From Conidiobolus incongruus B7586 (lineage: Eukaryota > Entomophthoromycota > Entomophthoromycetes > Entomophthorales > Conidiobolaceae): a DNA stretch of 22,712 nt. Below, in pieces: positions 1 to 10,758 of this stretch (within the stretch, counting starts at the first letter, position 1; the number at the start of each line of letters is the position of its first letter). The translations under genes were made by a program, and so were the position numbers. The notes under the pieces were generated by a model that worked only from the letters and a program-made list of their open reading frames with translations, was not told where the DNA came from and did no database searches. Where the stretch lies: contig JNEM01006628.1 of NCBI GenBank assembly GCA_000697335.1, positions 1 through 22,712 of the forward strand. Reading direction: 5' to 3'.

Positions 1-123
1 TAATATCATTTTACCTCAAATTTCAAATTAAAATTACTATATAGAAATATAAGATTCATTAATCTCTTATATATTTAATACTTTAACTGATTTATTATAT
101 ATAATATACATAGCTTATAAGAC

Positions 124-130
<7 letters not shown>

Positions 131-156
<26 letters not shown>
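131..156. repeat. (TA)13 microsatellite
   Basis: Thirteen uninterrupted TA dinucleotides end at a C. A second run of about eight AT units lies at 1441-1456, and shorter ones near 4343 and 20118. These are simple-sequence repeats of the kind expected in very AT-rich intergenic DNA and are likely length-polymorphic. Confidence 0.95.
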
Positions 157-2008
157 CATCTATTAAAATTAAATTCGTATTATTTAGTATTTGAAAATTT
201 ATGGTTATAATAGAAAGAAAATAAAGTTTCTATTTACCTAGTTAAGGCTAATATATAAAAAATAGTCAAATGATTATTTATTAAATTAATCTATTGTCAT
301 TTTTTAATAACAAATTGAATTAAATTAAGGATATAATTATTTATATTAGTTTTGTGTTATCTATTAAATATTTTAATAATTAATTATTAGTTAACTTTGC
401 TAAGTATCTAATTATTAAGTTTTATCAAATTTAATAAATATTAACTATTTTATCTTAAGAAAAAATATTAAAAAAATGATAATAAAATGGATTTATGTAA
501 TTTTTCTACATCAATTATAAAAAATATAAAAAAGTCAGTAAGGTTATTATAATTATATTAAATCGGAAAATATGGTGTATTTATTTTCAATTGCTATTAC
601 CTTATTATTAGGTCAAAATTATAAAATTTATTTAATAATATTTTTGTTTGATATTGAGCTTATTATATTCTATTAATTTATAATATATGAAAAATTTTAT
701 ACCAAACTTTATAGGTAGTAAATAATATGATTTTATAGACAAAAATCAAATTAAAAGAACTTTATTAATATAATATATAAAAATAGTATAAAATATAACT
801 TAATAAGATTATTTATCACTTTACTAACTCACAATAATTTATTTTTTTAACTTTTATAAATTAAAATAATATTGTAAATGCCCAAACTGCCTGCTAATTA
901 ATCAATTAAAACTAGCAATATCGTTTATATATATAGTATTGATTTCCAGAAACTTATAAAAATAGATAATTAGTTAATTAATAAAAATATGGTGTTATAT
1001 TGTAAATCACTTTTTTGCTCTAATAAATTTTGGATATTAAAATCAATACATTAAATAAACCTATTAATTTATATTTGCATAAGTTTAAAATATATTATAT
1101 ATTTGACTTTTAAGTTTAAGGTTTTATAATTCTTAAATTTGAGATTAATTAATATAAAATTTTTATAAGTCTAAATTTTAATTTATTATATATAATTCAA
1201 AAATCATTAATATTTATTCTCTATTCATTTTATAAAAGATATTAATATAGTGAATGAATAATAAATATTAATAATACCAATAGATTAATAATTGTATAAG
1301 AGTTTAATTTATAATCAAAATCAGTTAAAAAAATTAACAGATTATTTTATAAAAAGTAAAATAATATACTTGATAAAAATTACTAATTCTATTTATAATT
1401 TATTTATTTAGGTTTTATTTTTTTGAAAAACTACTTGATTATATATATATATATATAATTTTGAATATATTAGGAAAAAGTTATTATAACAAACTATACC
1501 TAGTCCTAATAAATCCACTTTAAAGTTAAAAACAATTATATATCCTTAAAGATCTATTTATTTGGTTATTCAAGCATGAAATTATAATTCTATTCAAGAA
1601 TAAATTAATAGTTTATATAACTAACGAAAGATTGAATATAGTAGAGAAAGTAAGTTAGATAAGTTAAATACAAAATTAATCACTTAAAATTGTTATAATA
1701 TTATAAATTTATAAAGTAATAAAGGTTGGTTATTATTTAAATAATAATAGTTTAACTAAGATATGAAACCAGTAATTTAATTAAAATATCATATTTTAGA
1801 AGGATTTTGCTATGATTATTATTTATTATTTAATTGAAACAAATAAACTATATATAAAAGTAGCAATGAGTGAATTAACTATGGTAATGATTATGCCAAT
1901 ATAGATTGATTTTATCAATAAATTCTTTTACGCTAGCAATAATATTCCATTGAATTTAAGTCCAAAATTATATAATTTAAGAAGTATTGAACTATACTGT
2001 ACACCTTA

Positions 2009-2074
2009 ATGGTACAAAGTAAACGAGTAGGTTATTGGGCAATTTCATTGTTATTGTTGTTGGGACTTATATGA
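2009..2074 (+). other. 21-codon ORF resembling a signal peptide or signal anchor (unproven)
   Basis: ATG at 2009 opens a reading frame of 21 residues that stops at TGA 2072-2074. The peptide has a basic start (MVQSKR), then a Gly-Tyr-Trp turn and a hydrophobic Ala-Ile-Ser-Leu5-Gly-Leu-Ile core, which is the layout of a secretory leader or type II anchor. The patch is richer in G+C than its surroundings. A good donor-like GTGAGT lies at 2092-2097, but the TGA comes before it in this frame, so it cannot simply be spliced on. It could be a relic first exon, a tiny membrane peptide or chance. It is 3.7 kb from the nearest gene, too far to be assigned as that gene's leader in a genome whose only visible intron is 51 nt. 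Confidence 0.15.
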
Positions 2075-5000
2075 TGGTTTAGCTTGTTTTTGTGAGTCAA
2101 TGTTTTTAATATAAAATGTGATAAAATAATTCAATCAACAATAACTTGTCAATTTGCTTTAAAAATGGTTTAAAATTTGATCTCAAATAATAATTGAGAA
2201 TTTGGTATTAAAAAATCATTGAATTAGATTTTGGATTTTTTAACCCAATTATTTTTTTTGAATAGTTTTTTCAAATATTTAATATTTGAAAGAATTGACA
2301 ATATTAATGCTTATTCTAATATAATAATAGTAAAAAATCAGACTGGATGATAGTATGGCAAATTTGAAATTAATAGAAGATTATTTTCAAAAAAACAATA
2401 TAATTAATTGTTCATTTATTTTCTTTAGAATTATTACAAATATTTTAAATTATTTCACCTAAAATCAGAACCTACTATAGTATAAATAGTAATCAAAAGC
2501 AAATGATATTAAGTAAGCATAATATATTTACAAAGATTTAATTATTATTTATTTTATATTAATATTGAATTATTTTAATTAACCTTATTATTAAATTATA
2601 ACAAGATAATTTAAACTAAATTAAAATCCTTAATTTAATTCTAATATTTAGGGAATAGAATAGACAACACTATTATATTTGATATATTTATTGTTAATGA
2701 CCTGGATCTTAAATTTCAAATTATATTTTAAATTATCTCATAATATGTATATAAATAGGTATTGTATTTTTAAAATTTTATCTTAAATTTGGTTTTATAA
2801 ATTAAACTATTTTAAAAAGAATGATTATTTTATAATTTGTCTCCAGAGTTTTATTATTGTCTCCTAGTCACTTTTAATTATTATTCTCTTTTAAAACTTG
2901 AATTTATTTATATTAATATTCTATAATTACTTATATTATTAATTACTCTATATTATATTTAATTATCTACTAAAATAACTAATTTATTGATTTTGACACT
3001 TAAATCTAGCAGTGCTTTGTTAATTTTAATTGATAGAAAAATAAAACTAGGATAAGATAAATTAACTTAACTACCGACTCAGAAAATTTAAATTAAAAAA
3101 ATTAAAGTTGAATACAGATATTAAAAGACATATACCAATTTATAGCAAATATATTTTAATTAATTTAAAGTTTTTCAGGAGAATTAGCTTAGTATATAAT
3201 ATTAAATTCCAAGTATTAAATAAAAAATATATATTATACCAAAGATCAAAAAAATTTAAATTTAAAAAGGAAAATAAAATTCAATATATTATAAATTGAT
3301 AATTAAAATTAATCTATTTATCAATATTAAGACTATTATTACACCACATCTGTTTATATTTTATATTGTTTTATTTATCACTAAAATAGGATAATTTAAT
3401 TTTATATCATATTCACTTTAATATAATTTATTATATTTACTAGAAAAAGTGAGCTGAATATTTAAAATATTACGTAATAAAAATCAAAAAATGAATTGAT
3501 AGACTAAAGTTTAGCTATTAGTTAATAAACGAATCATTCAATTACTAGTTTTTTTATATAAGAATAATAAATATAATTAATTTGAATAATAAATAGTTTT
3601 CGATATTATTCCAAATTTATACAATTATGGTAATAATTTAATTAAAAAATTTTTTTAATATTATAATTTAGTTAAAATTAATTTTAAAAAAATTAAATTA
3701 TTTATAATATATTAAAAATAATTTTTCAACTATTATATTATATTCAATTTTTATTTATTTATATAGAATAAATATTATATATGAAAAAAAAATAACTTGA
3801 ATTTAAAATATTAAATTTATTTTTATAAAGTTAATAAAAAAATTAAATTAATAGTTGTTTCAAAACTCTTTAAAATAATAAAATATATATAGTATATATT
3901 ATACATAACTGGAATATTTATATATTTGATGTCTTAAGTAGTTAAGCGATAAAATGATTAGTGATGTTAGTAATTAAGTACAAAAGAATAAAATTGACCA
4001 ATTTTATTAATTAATTAATTACTATTATTAATAGCAACTTTAATTATTATAATTTATTAGATATAAATTAAAATTTAATTTTATAAATTACTTAATATTA
4101 AATATATATAAATTGATTTATATTATAAAATTCAAAATTTTAATATTTTTGAAATTAATTTAAAGGTTTGATTAAAAAAACTTTTAAATATAAGAATTGT
4201 GACTTTATAATAAGTTTTAATATATTGAATACATTTTATTATATTTAAATTTTTTGGATTTCTCTTTTATTTCTTATTATTAATTAAATATTAATTAAGA
4301 ATATAATAGAGTTATATCTTACTCTAATTATAATTGATTTCATTTAATATATATATATATATTTAAAACTTTTCTAGTTAATATTTCTGTTTTTAAAATC
4401 AAACACATAAAAATTCATATTAAAATAATAATATTATATTGCCATTATGACCTGTCAAAGGTTTATTTTTTGCTTAGTCTATGGTTATAATATTGTTTTT
4501 TAAATAACAAATTAGATTTATAGAAAAATATTATAAATTTTTTTCAATTTTATTTGTTATTAACAAGTTTTTCAAATAACTTATTATTTTTATACATTTA
4601 ATATAAATATCTATGATAATATATTCTATTAAGTTTATTTTATATGGTAAATTCATTTGAAACTAAAAAGGATAAATTTAATATTTTAATAAATTATTTA
4701 ATTTTAATTGATATTAAAAAAGTCAATTATAATTTTAATTAAGTCTTCTAATATTAATTTTTTCTATTACATTTTGTTATATAATTCATTTATTAAACTG
4801 TTATTGCCAAAGGTTTCCATTTTTAATCAAGATAATTATAATAATTTTAAAAATTGATATATGGAATATTTATAAAAAAAATCTATATAGTTTATGTCCT
4901 TATATTTAAATTATTAATTAATATTATTTAAATGAATTATACCTTAGAAAATAATGAAAAGATTCAATATAACTCAAATTAATTTTATAATTATAATATT

Positions 5001-5823
5001 ATTTTCAAATTTTTAATTATCAAATTAAACTCAGAAATGGAAATTAGTTAATTTTATTATTAACTAAGTATTCGATGATAAATTATTGTTTTTTCTAATT
5101 TATGGTAATTATTAATAGATGTTAAATGATACCTGTGCAGATTTATCTAATCTATCAGTATAATTGATTCAAAGTTTATAAATGTAAAAAATAATAAATA
5201 TATTTACTATATCAAGTAAGATGTCAATTTTTTAATTATCTTAAAAGTGGTCTCAATAAATATGAATAATTCATTATAAATAGTGATTGAAGCTATTTTA
5301 TCCTTTTTATTGAGAGATTAGTTTTAGTACATAATTTTAGCTGAATATTTAATTATTTAAGTTTGATTTAAAATTTTGAAATTTTTGAAAAAAGTTATAC
5401 TGTCAAATGAAAGAAAAATGATAAAATAGTTTTAGATTTTATCTATTAGTTAATTGATTGATGATAAAAAATTAAAATTAAAAAATATTTAATATATTAA
5501 TATTAAGTAATATCAAAATTTAATGGGATGATGTAATTTATTTTTCAGAAATATATCCATAATTAGTTAATTTAATGAATTTACTTAAATAATAACCTGA
5601 TTTAAACTGTTGATTCAGATTATCATCATTCAATAAAATATAAATCAATCATTAATTTAGATGAATTAAAATATGTTTTAAAAATTACACTTGATTGAAA
5701 TCATATTCACTATTTCCCTTAAATTTGTATATTAAATTATATAGTAACAGTTATTTTAAATAATATTCATAGTCAGAGTAACAGTTGGTTTGTTTTATAT
5801 AAAGTATAAGTTATTTTTTAAAA

Positions 5824-7386
5824 ATGCTTATATTTAATTATTTTTATTTAATTTTATTAGAGTTTAATTTAGCTGAATGGAATTTTAATTTTCTAAGCAA
5901 TTGGTTTAATAATAATAATTATAATAATAATAAATTGTCAATTCCAAAAGAACAAGTAGTCAAACAGCCAAAAGTGAACTATGGTATCATTATAGATTCC
6001 GGAAGTACTCAAACCCGTTTATATGTTTACGAATGGAAGGGTCCTTCCAATGCTACCGACTCTCCATACATTAATCCAATGATGAAACACGGTTACCAAG
6101 TGAGATTCGTGAAAGACGGTGGTTTAAATGAAGTACCTATTAAAGAAATATCGAATTATATGCAAGGTATTTGCTATAATATATATATGGAAGTATAATA
6201 GTATTAACATAGTATAGACCTGATAGATAGTGCTTTAGGAGTTATTCCAGCTGATAGCCAAGAAGAAACACCCTTATTTTTAATGGGAACTGGTGGTATC
6301 CGTGTCCTACCACCTGACCAAGCTCATGAAATCACAACTAAGCTTAAGGATTATCTCAGTAAAAAGGTCAACTCTCCTTTCAAATTCGATCAAGATTTTG
6401 GGGTGCAGGTCTTGCCAGGAGAATTTGAAGGTGCTTTTGACTGGCTTGCGGTCAACTATGTATTTGGTAGCTTACACAAGAATTCGGCTAAGGATACTGT
6501 TGTCTCCCTGGATATGGGAGGTGCGTCTGTTGAATTGACTTTTGAACCTAGCAATCGAATTAAGGATGGTGCTTTCCCTCTGAGAGTGAATGGTACTGAC
6601 AGAATACTTTACACAAAGTCATTTTTAAGATTTGGCAGAAATCAAGCTCTCTTAAGGCATCGTATTAACTTAGTAAATGAAGTGTTTAACGAAGATCCTG
6701 ATCTAAAACGCGAATGTGCCAAGTGCAAACCTCTCGAAGTAACTGATCCTTGCTTCCCACTTGGATATGTCCAGAGAATGTATAAACCTCATTTCAAACG
6801 CCAAATTAGATTCGTTGGCTCAGGTGACTACCCCTTATGTAATATCTATACCAAAAAGCTCTTAAAACTCACACAATATTGCCCTGCCGAACCATGTTCT
6901 CTTAATGGTGCATATCAACCTTCTATCCCCGAAGGTCGACCCATCTTTGCACTCGATACGTTTGCCAAAACCGCAGAATACTTCAAATGTGCACCAGTCA
7001 GTACCTCCAATTGTATCGACGTAAAAGCCCACGAATTTTGTCAAAATTCAATGGTGCAGCAATTTGAGAATGATAAAACGCATTACCCCCACAACTTGCA
7101 TCCTCTCAAACAGCAGCACCTAGCTGCACCTACCGTTGCCGTAGATCCTATTACTGGTCTGAGCGATAGCTTCGAATACAATCGATGCTTCTTGGCGTCA
7201 TACATCGTAAATATGCTTCAAAATGGATTCAGAATTGATCCAATGAGAGAAATCCACTTTGGGGACTTCTACAATGGTACTAGTATTGGTTACACTTTGG
7301 GTGCAATGATATATGAATTAGAAAGATACTCTTTTACGCATGGTGTATGTCCCGATCAACCAAATGAAGGTTTATTGAGAAACTGA
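5824..7386 (+). CDS. GDA1/CD39 family nucleoside di/triphosphatase (apyrase-like), two exons
   Basis: Join 5824-6166 and 6218-7386 gives 503 residues, close to yeast Gda1 (about 518). The family hydrolyses NDPs/NTPs to NMP plus phosphate; Golgi members remove GDP/UDP during glycosylation. Apyrase conserved regions are visible in order: ACR1 DSGSTQTR (58-65), ACR2 GTGGIR (138-143), ACR3 GEFEGAFDW (182-190; likely catalytic Glu185), ACR4 DMGGAS (213-218), a divergent ACR5 (357-370) and the C-terminal GYTLGAMIY (472-480). DPCFPLGY near 292-299 and PCSLNGAYQP near 340-349 are also typical. Eleven cysteines after residue 280 and Asn-X-Thr sites at 76, 239 and 467 suggest a lumenal or secreted enzyme. 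The N-terminus has only a short hydrophobic segment (2-12) and an Asn-rich run (29-36); there is no C-terminal membrane span. The start is the first in-frame ATG, but the true N-terminus may differ: acceptor-like TTAG sites lie inside the first 50 nt. Confidence 0.92.
6167..6217 (+). other. 51-nt spliceosomal intron in the nucleoside phosphatase gene
   Basis: The reading frame breaks between ACR1 and ACR2. A donor GTATTT at 6167 and acceptor TATAG ending at 6217 restore it, with a TTAAC branch-like motif about 10 nt before the acceptor. The split codon is G|AC (Asp115), and the joined protein reads through into the family-typical IP...TP..L segment before ACR2. Nearer acceptors at 6201 and 6212 give the wrong phase. 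The intron length is a multiple of three but it carries in-frame stops, so retention would end the protein after 124 residues. Confidence 0.85.
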
Positions 7387-7396
7387 TATCGTTGTT

Positions 7397-7402
7397 AATA
7401 AA
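7397..7402 (+). terminator. Polyadenylation signal AATAAA of the nucleoside phosphatase gene
   Basis: A canonical AATAAA lies 11 nt after the TGA stop, and a second lies at 7423-7428. Both are on the coding strand. AATAAA is common by chance in DNA this AT-rich, so position is the main support. Confidence 0.45.
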
Positions 7403-7566
7403 ATTGTGTAATTTTTTAATAGAATAAATTAAATTATTCCAAAATAACCAGTTCATTAAAATATTTATTAATTCTTATCAGTTTAAAAAATTTCAATTGA
7501 CACCTTAATTATTCATTATTTTTAAAAAAAAATTGATAAAAAAATATGTAAAAAAGAATCATGTAA

Positions 7567-7572
7567 TTTATT
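7567..7572 (-). terminator. Polyadenylation signal of the AAA+ ATPase gene
   Basis: TTTATT on the plus strand reads AATAAA on the minus strand, about 60 nt beyond the stop codon of the ATPase gene. This is a sensible position for 3' end formation, but the motif is frequent by chance here. Confidence 0.4.
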
Positions 7573-7632
7573 AATCAAGATTAAAATACATTATAAATAA
7601 ATAGTATCAAATGACAAAATATATTATTTAAA

Positions 7633-10600
7633 TTAATTTAGAACCTGAAAAGTGTATCGTAGTAGCTCGTGGGGATTTTCAGCTGATTTGAGGAGTGGAT
7701 TATCTAATAGCTTCAAGATCTGATCTACATCATATTGATCAAGCAATTCTGCCATTTGATATATAGTATTCAGATAAGAATGGGGTAAGTGTTTCAACTG
7801 GTCTGGGAATAAATTTAAATCAAATTTAACTTCAGACAAACTCGGTGGCTCAGTTATTGGATCGTAACTAGGTTTTGCAAGTTGATTATTTGAAATAGCT
7901 TCAGCAGTTAATTTGGGATGTGAAATTTGGTCAGCTAGCTCTTCTTCATTGGATGTCAATCTGATGGAAAATACATCAATTTTACTTTCTTCAATTAATT
8001 GTTTGTTTTGCTTGATCCAAACATTCAATTGTTCACACTTATTTACAAGTTTCAAATCCAATATCTTAGAAAATGTATTAATTTCAAAGCGAAGTCCCAA
8101 GGCCAAGGATACCATATAAGGATCTGATTTACGATAACAGAATGATGTTTGTTTGTACAAATCACTGAATTTTTCTGACAATTCGGATGGGGAAATAATC
8201 TTGTTTTTGGAAAGTTCTTCCTTGATATCTTGAAGACCAAATGGTTGTGGCCCCTCATAAGGTTCAGTGAAATGTGATGGCTTTGGTGCAGTGAGTAATG
8301 CTGAAATGTGCTTACGTTTCATCATTGAATCCAGAAGATCAATTGCTTCTTGACGGAAAAATCTGAATGCTCGAACAAGATCGGGGTCAGGATATGCATT
8401 AGAAGTTTTTGTAGGTACTTCAGATTTGGCGGAAATTTCGGGGAGAATATTTGCAGCAGGTTTTGCCTTTTCGGAATGGCTCAAATGTTTAAATGAAGAG
8501 CCTAAAAACTCAATTCGTTGCTTCAACGTTGGTTTGTCATAGGTTACAGTACGGATATCTGAAGCATTCAAATAGTCAACAAGGATTTGGCAATCGCTTA
8601 CAGATCCTGTTATTAGCATGAAAATATGTGATCGATGAGTTGGTTGAGAAAGTGCATTAGTAATTAAATTCATGAAAGGGCCAACTTCTTCAACCCATGT
8701 GGGACCACATGGGATGTAAATGACAGATGTGGTATAAGTAGTAGAATTAGTAGGAATAATCTCCAATTTGCGAGCGAGAGCGAAGTCTAAGGAAAAAGTT
8801 GAACTTTGAAGTGATGGTAAATCTAAGCTGACTACCTGATTCACTCCCATACCTTGCAAGATTGCAGATTCCAATGCAGACATAGCGGGACCAGGATCTC
8901 CTTGAAGCCACAAAGTAGGAGGTGGGCGGCGGATATCTGGGGTTTTTTGGATCATGTTCAAGCGATAATGGAAGAAGTCCATAGCATTTTGGTAGCACTT
9001 GCCGAGTAAAGGTACAATAGAGCGAGGTAATGGTGCCGGTTGACTAGGAAGTGATCGATACGAAGAAGGATTGCATTTCAATATGGCTTCATCCCAATCC
9101 TCTTTTAATAGGTACACTTCTACATTATTATTAGCAATATCCAAGTTCTTGCCTCTTACAATGTCAGGAAAAGTGCGATCAATAGCACACTGTTTAGCAA
9201 CATTACATAGCTTAGTAATATCGGCCCCACTGTATCCTGAAAGCCGAGTAGCTACTTCACGGAGCATTTCCGGATCGGGAGGATGAGCCATGTTTGATGT
9301 GGAAAGGGTGATAATAGCAAGTCGTGCTTCAAGGTCTGGTAGTTGGAATTCGAGTTCATGGTCGAATCGACCAGGTCGACGAAGTGCAGGATCAAGATTA
9401 GAAAGATGATTAGTAGTTCCAATAACCGTCACTCTACTCGTAGAATGCAATCCATCCATCAAAGTCAATAACGAAGATAAAATACCTTTATTTTTGGCAC
9501 TAGTGTTATCCGATCTATCCTGAGCCAAACCGTCGATTTCATCCAGTAAAATAATTGAAGGACTCCATATTTGAGCCTGTCTGAATAAATCCCTAAGCAT
9601 TTGCTCAGTTTGACCAACCCATTTACTCAATAAATCACTGGCTTTGATATAAAAGAAAGCTGTGGGATTATAAGGAAAGCACATTTCAACTACAGCTCTC
9701 GCAAGGAGGGTTTTACCAGTACCAGGAGGTCCATGGAATAAAAAGCCATTACTAGGAACAATTGGATCATCCTTGGTTTCGTCTAGAAAAGGAAATACAA
9801 GATGATTGAACATAATATCTAAATGACCTCGAAGTCCACCAATTTGAGAAGGGTGAACTGGTTTAAAATCGGATGGTGCTCTTGAAGGCAATTTGACTTT
9901 GTAAGCAACAAAAGAGCGATGTTCAAGGATTTGGGCCCAATTCTCAGGTGCAATAGGAGGAGCCTGATCCGAAAAGGGGTTTCTACGTCTAGATTTACTT
10001 TGAGTTACCACTTTTTCAAAAAATAATGGAAGTTTTTTTATAGTATGGGATTTCAGACCATGTTGTGTAATATAATCAGGATGTTTATTATATGGATTTT
10101 TGCAAGATCCGGGTGGCAGAGTATTTTTATAAGGTTTACGTCGACACACTTCCATTGCACTGAAAAAATATGAGTTTAAATTGGGACCCTTATAATCATC
10201 AGGAATTAAATCGCTATAAATTTTCTTTGGTTGTTTTGATTGATTTTTTGGTTTATCAATATGGTATATGGAATTTTGGACAGTATCATTTTGGATATCA
10301 TTATCAGTTAGTTCTGGAACTTCTTCGTTAAGCTCGCTCTGTTTTTGTTTGTTGCCATCATCACCAAACTCATCATCAGAGTCTTGAATAATATTATTTC
10401 TTCTTCGAGTATTCCTGATTGGAGTGTCTGAGCTTCTCCTTGATGAATTATTACTCTTCTTATTAGGTTTATCATCTATCTCATCACCAAATTCATTTGT
10501 AAAAAGAACTTCTTCGTTATAAGTTGGTCTTTTTAAAGTTCGTCTAGTTTGTCTGCGGTTATTGCTATCTTCATTCGATTCATTATTTGCAAAATCATCC

Positions 10601-10758
10601 CCAGAATCTAAGTCATCACTTTTAGAAAATGATGCGTTACGTCGCTTCCTTCCTGATGCTCGAACTTCAGGCTCTATTTCTGGAAATGTTTCAGCGTAAT
10701 GAGGATTACTATTTCTTGTAGATCTCTTTGAATAACGATTTCCAGAATTTCCTGACAT
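7633..10758 (-). CDS. ATAD2/Yta7/Abo1-type nuclear AAA+ ATPase with degenerate bromodomain
   Basis: An intronless ORF of 1041 residues, shorter than Yta7, Abo1 or ATAD2 (about 1190-1390). Family members are hexameric nuclear ATPases that handle histone H3-H4 and tune nucleosome density. Residues 1-170 are acidic, Ser/Asn-rich and studded with basic NLS-like clusters (36-40, 68-78, 115-120, 254-260). AAA1 spans about 305-560: Walker A GPPGTGKT (343-350), pore loop SKWVG (378-382), Walker B LLDEID (404-409), sensor-1 TTN (448-450), RRPGRFD arginine finger (460-466) and SGYSGAD (507-513). AAA2 (about 578-760) is dead: the P-loop position reads GDPGPAMS (620-627), with Met for the lysine, and no acidic Walker B is seen. 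Residues 790-905 fit a bromodomain, with Arg876 after Tyr875 where the acetyl-lysine-binding Asn normally sits. The C-terminal helical segment (about 970-1041) fits the family. The family call is firm; the histone role is inferred. Confidence 0.95.
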   Translation of the reverse strand: MSGNSGNRYSKRSTRNSNPHYAETFPEIEPEVRASGRKRRNASFSKSDDLDSGDDFANNESNEDSNNRRQTRRTLKRPTYNEEVLFTNEFGDEIDDKPNKKSNNSSRRSSDTPIRNTRRRNNIIQDSDDEFGDDGNKQKQSELNEEVPELTDNDIQNDTVQNSIYHIDKPKNQSKQPKKIYSDLIPDDYKGPNLNSYFFSAMEVCRRKPYKNTLPPGSCKNPYNKHPDYITQHGLKSHTIKKLPLFFEKVVTQSKSRRRNPFSDQAPPIAPENWAQILEHRSFVAYKVKLPSRAPSDFKPVHPSQIGGLRGHLDIMFNHLVFPFLDETKDDPIVPSNGFLFHGPPGTGKTLLARAVVEMCFPYNPTAFFYIKASDLLSKWVGQTEQMLRDLFRQAQIWSPSIILLDEIDGLAQDRSDNTSAKNKGILSSLLTLMDGLHSTSRVTVIGTTNHLSNLDPALRRPGRFDHELEFQLPDLEARLAIITLSTSNMAHPPDPEMLREVATRLSGYSGADITKLCNVAKQCAIDRTFPDIVRGKNLDIANNNVEVYLLKEDWDEAILKCNPSSYRSLPSQPAPLPRSIVPLLGKCYQNAMDFFHYRLNMIQKTPDIRRPPPTLWLQGDPGPAMSALESAILQGMGVNQVVSLDLPSLQSSTFSLDFALARKLEIIPTNSTTYTTSVIYIPCGPTWVEEVGPFMNLITNALSQPTHRSHIFMLITGSVSDCQILVDYLNASDIRTVTYDKPTLKQRIEFLGSSFKHLSHSEKAKPAANILPEISAKSEVPTKTSNAYPDPDLVRAFRFFRQEAIDLLDSMMKRKHISALLTAPKPSHFTEPYEGPQPFGLQDIKEELSKNKIISPSELSEKFSDLYKQTSFCYRKSDPYMVSLALGLRFEINTFSKILDLKLVNKCEQLNVWIKQNKQLIEESKIDVFSIRLTSNEEELADQISHPKLTAEAISNNQLAKPSYDPITEPPSLSEVKFDLNLFPDQLKHLPHSYLNTIYQMAELLDQYDVDQILKLLDNPLLKSAENPHELLRYTFQVLN

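Larger units (their letters stand above)
1..5823. other. AT-rich gene-poor region upstream of the nucleoside phosphatase gene
   Basis: No convincing gene is visible. The sequence is dominated by A/T with homopolymer runs and short palindromes, and stops are dense in all frames. The only ORF above 60 codons (3108-3299, +) is Lys/Ile/Asn/Tyr-rich in the way random AT-rich DNA would be, and I do not accept it. Local points of interest are a (TA)n tract at 131-156, a shorter AT tract at 1441-1456, and a small patch of higher G+C around 2000-2100 that contains a leader-like mini-ORF. No tRNA, rRNA or recognisable transposon fragment was found by eye. Confidence 0.6.
7387..7632. other. Short convergent intergenic region
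   Basis: Only 246 bp separate the stop codons of the plus-strand phosphatase gene and the minus-strand AAA+ ATPase gene. Signals for both 3' ends lie inside: AATAAA on the plus strand at 7397-7402 and 7423-7428, and its complement TTTATT at 7567-7572 for the minus strand. The transcripts may end close together or overlap. Confidence 0.7.

Noticed and set aside
3108-3299. 63-codon plus-strand ORF, Lys/Ile/Asn/Tyr-rich
   Set aside because: Amino-acid content is what random AT-rich DNA gives. No domain, no composition shift against its surroundings and no neighbouring gene structure.
2009-5824. The leader-like mini-ORF as the first exon of the nucleoside phosphatase gene
   Set aside because: It would need an intron of about 3.7 kb where the only visible intron is 51 nt, and its stop codon precedes any good donor.
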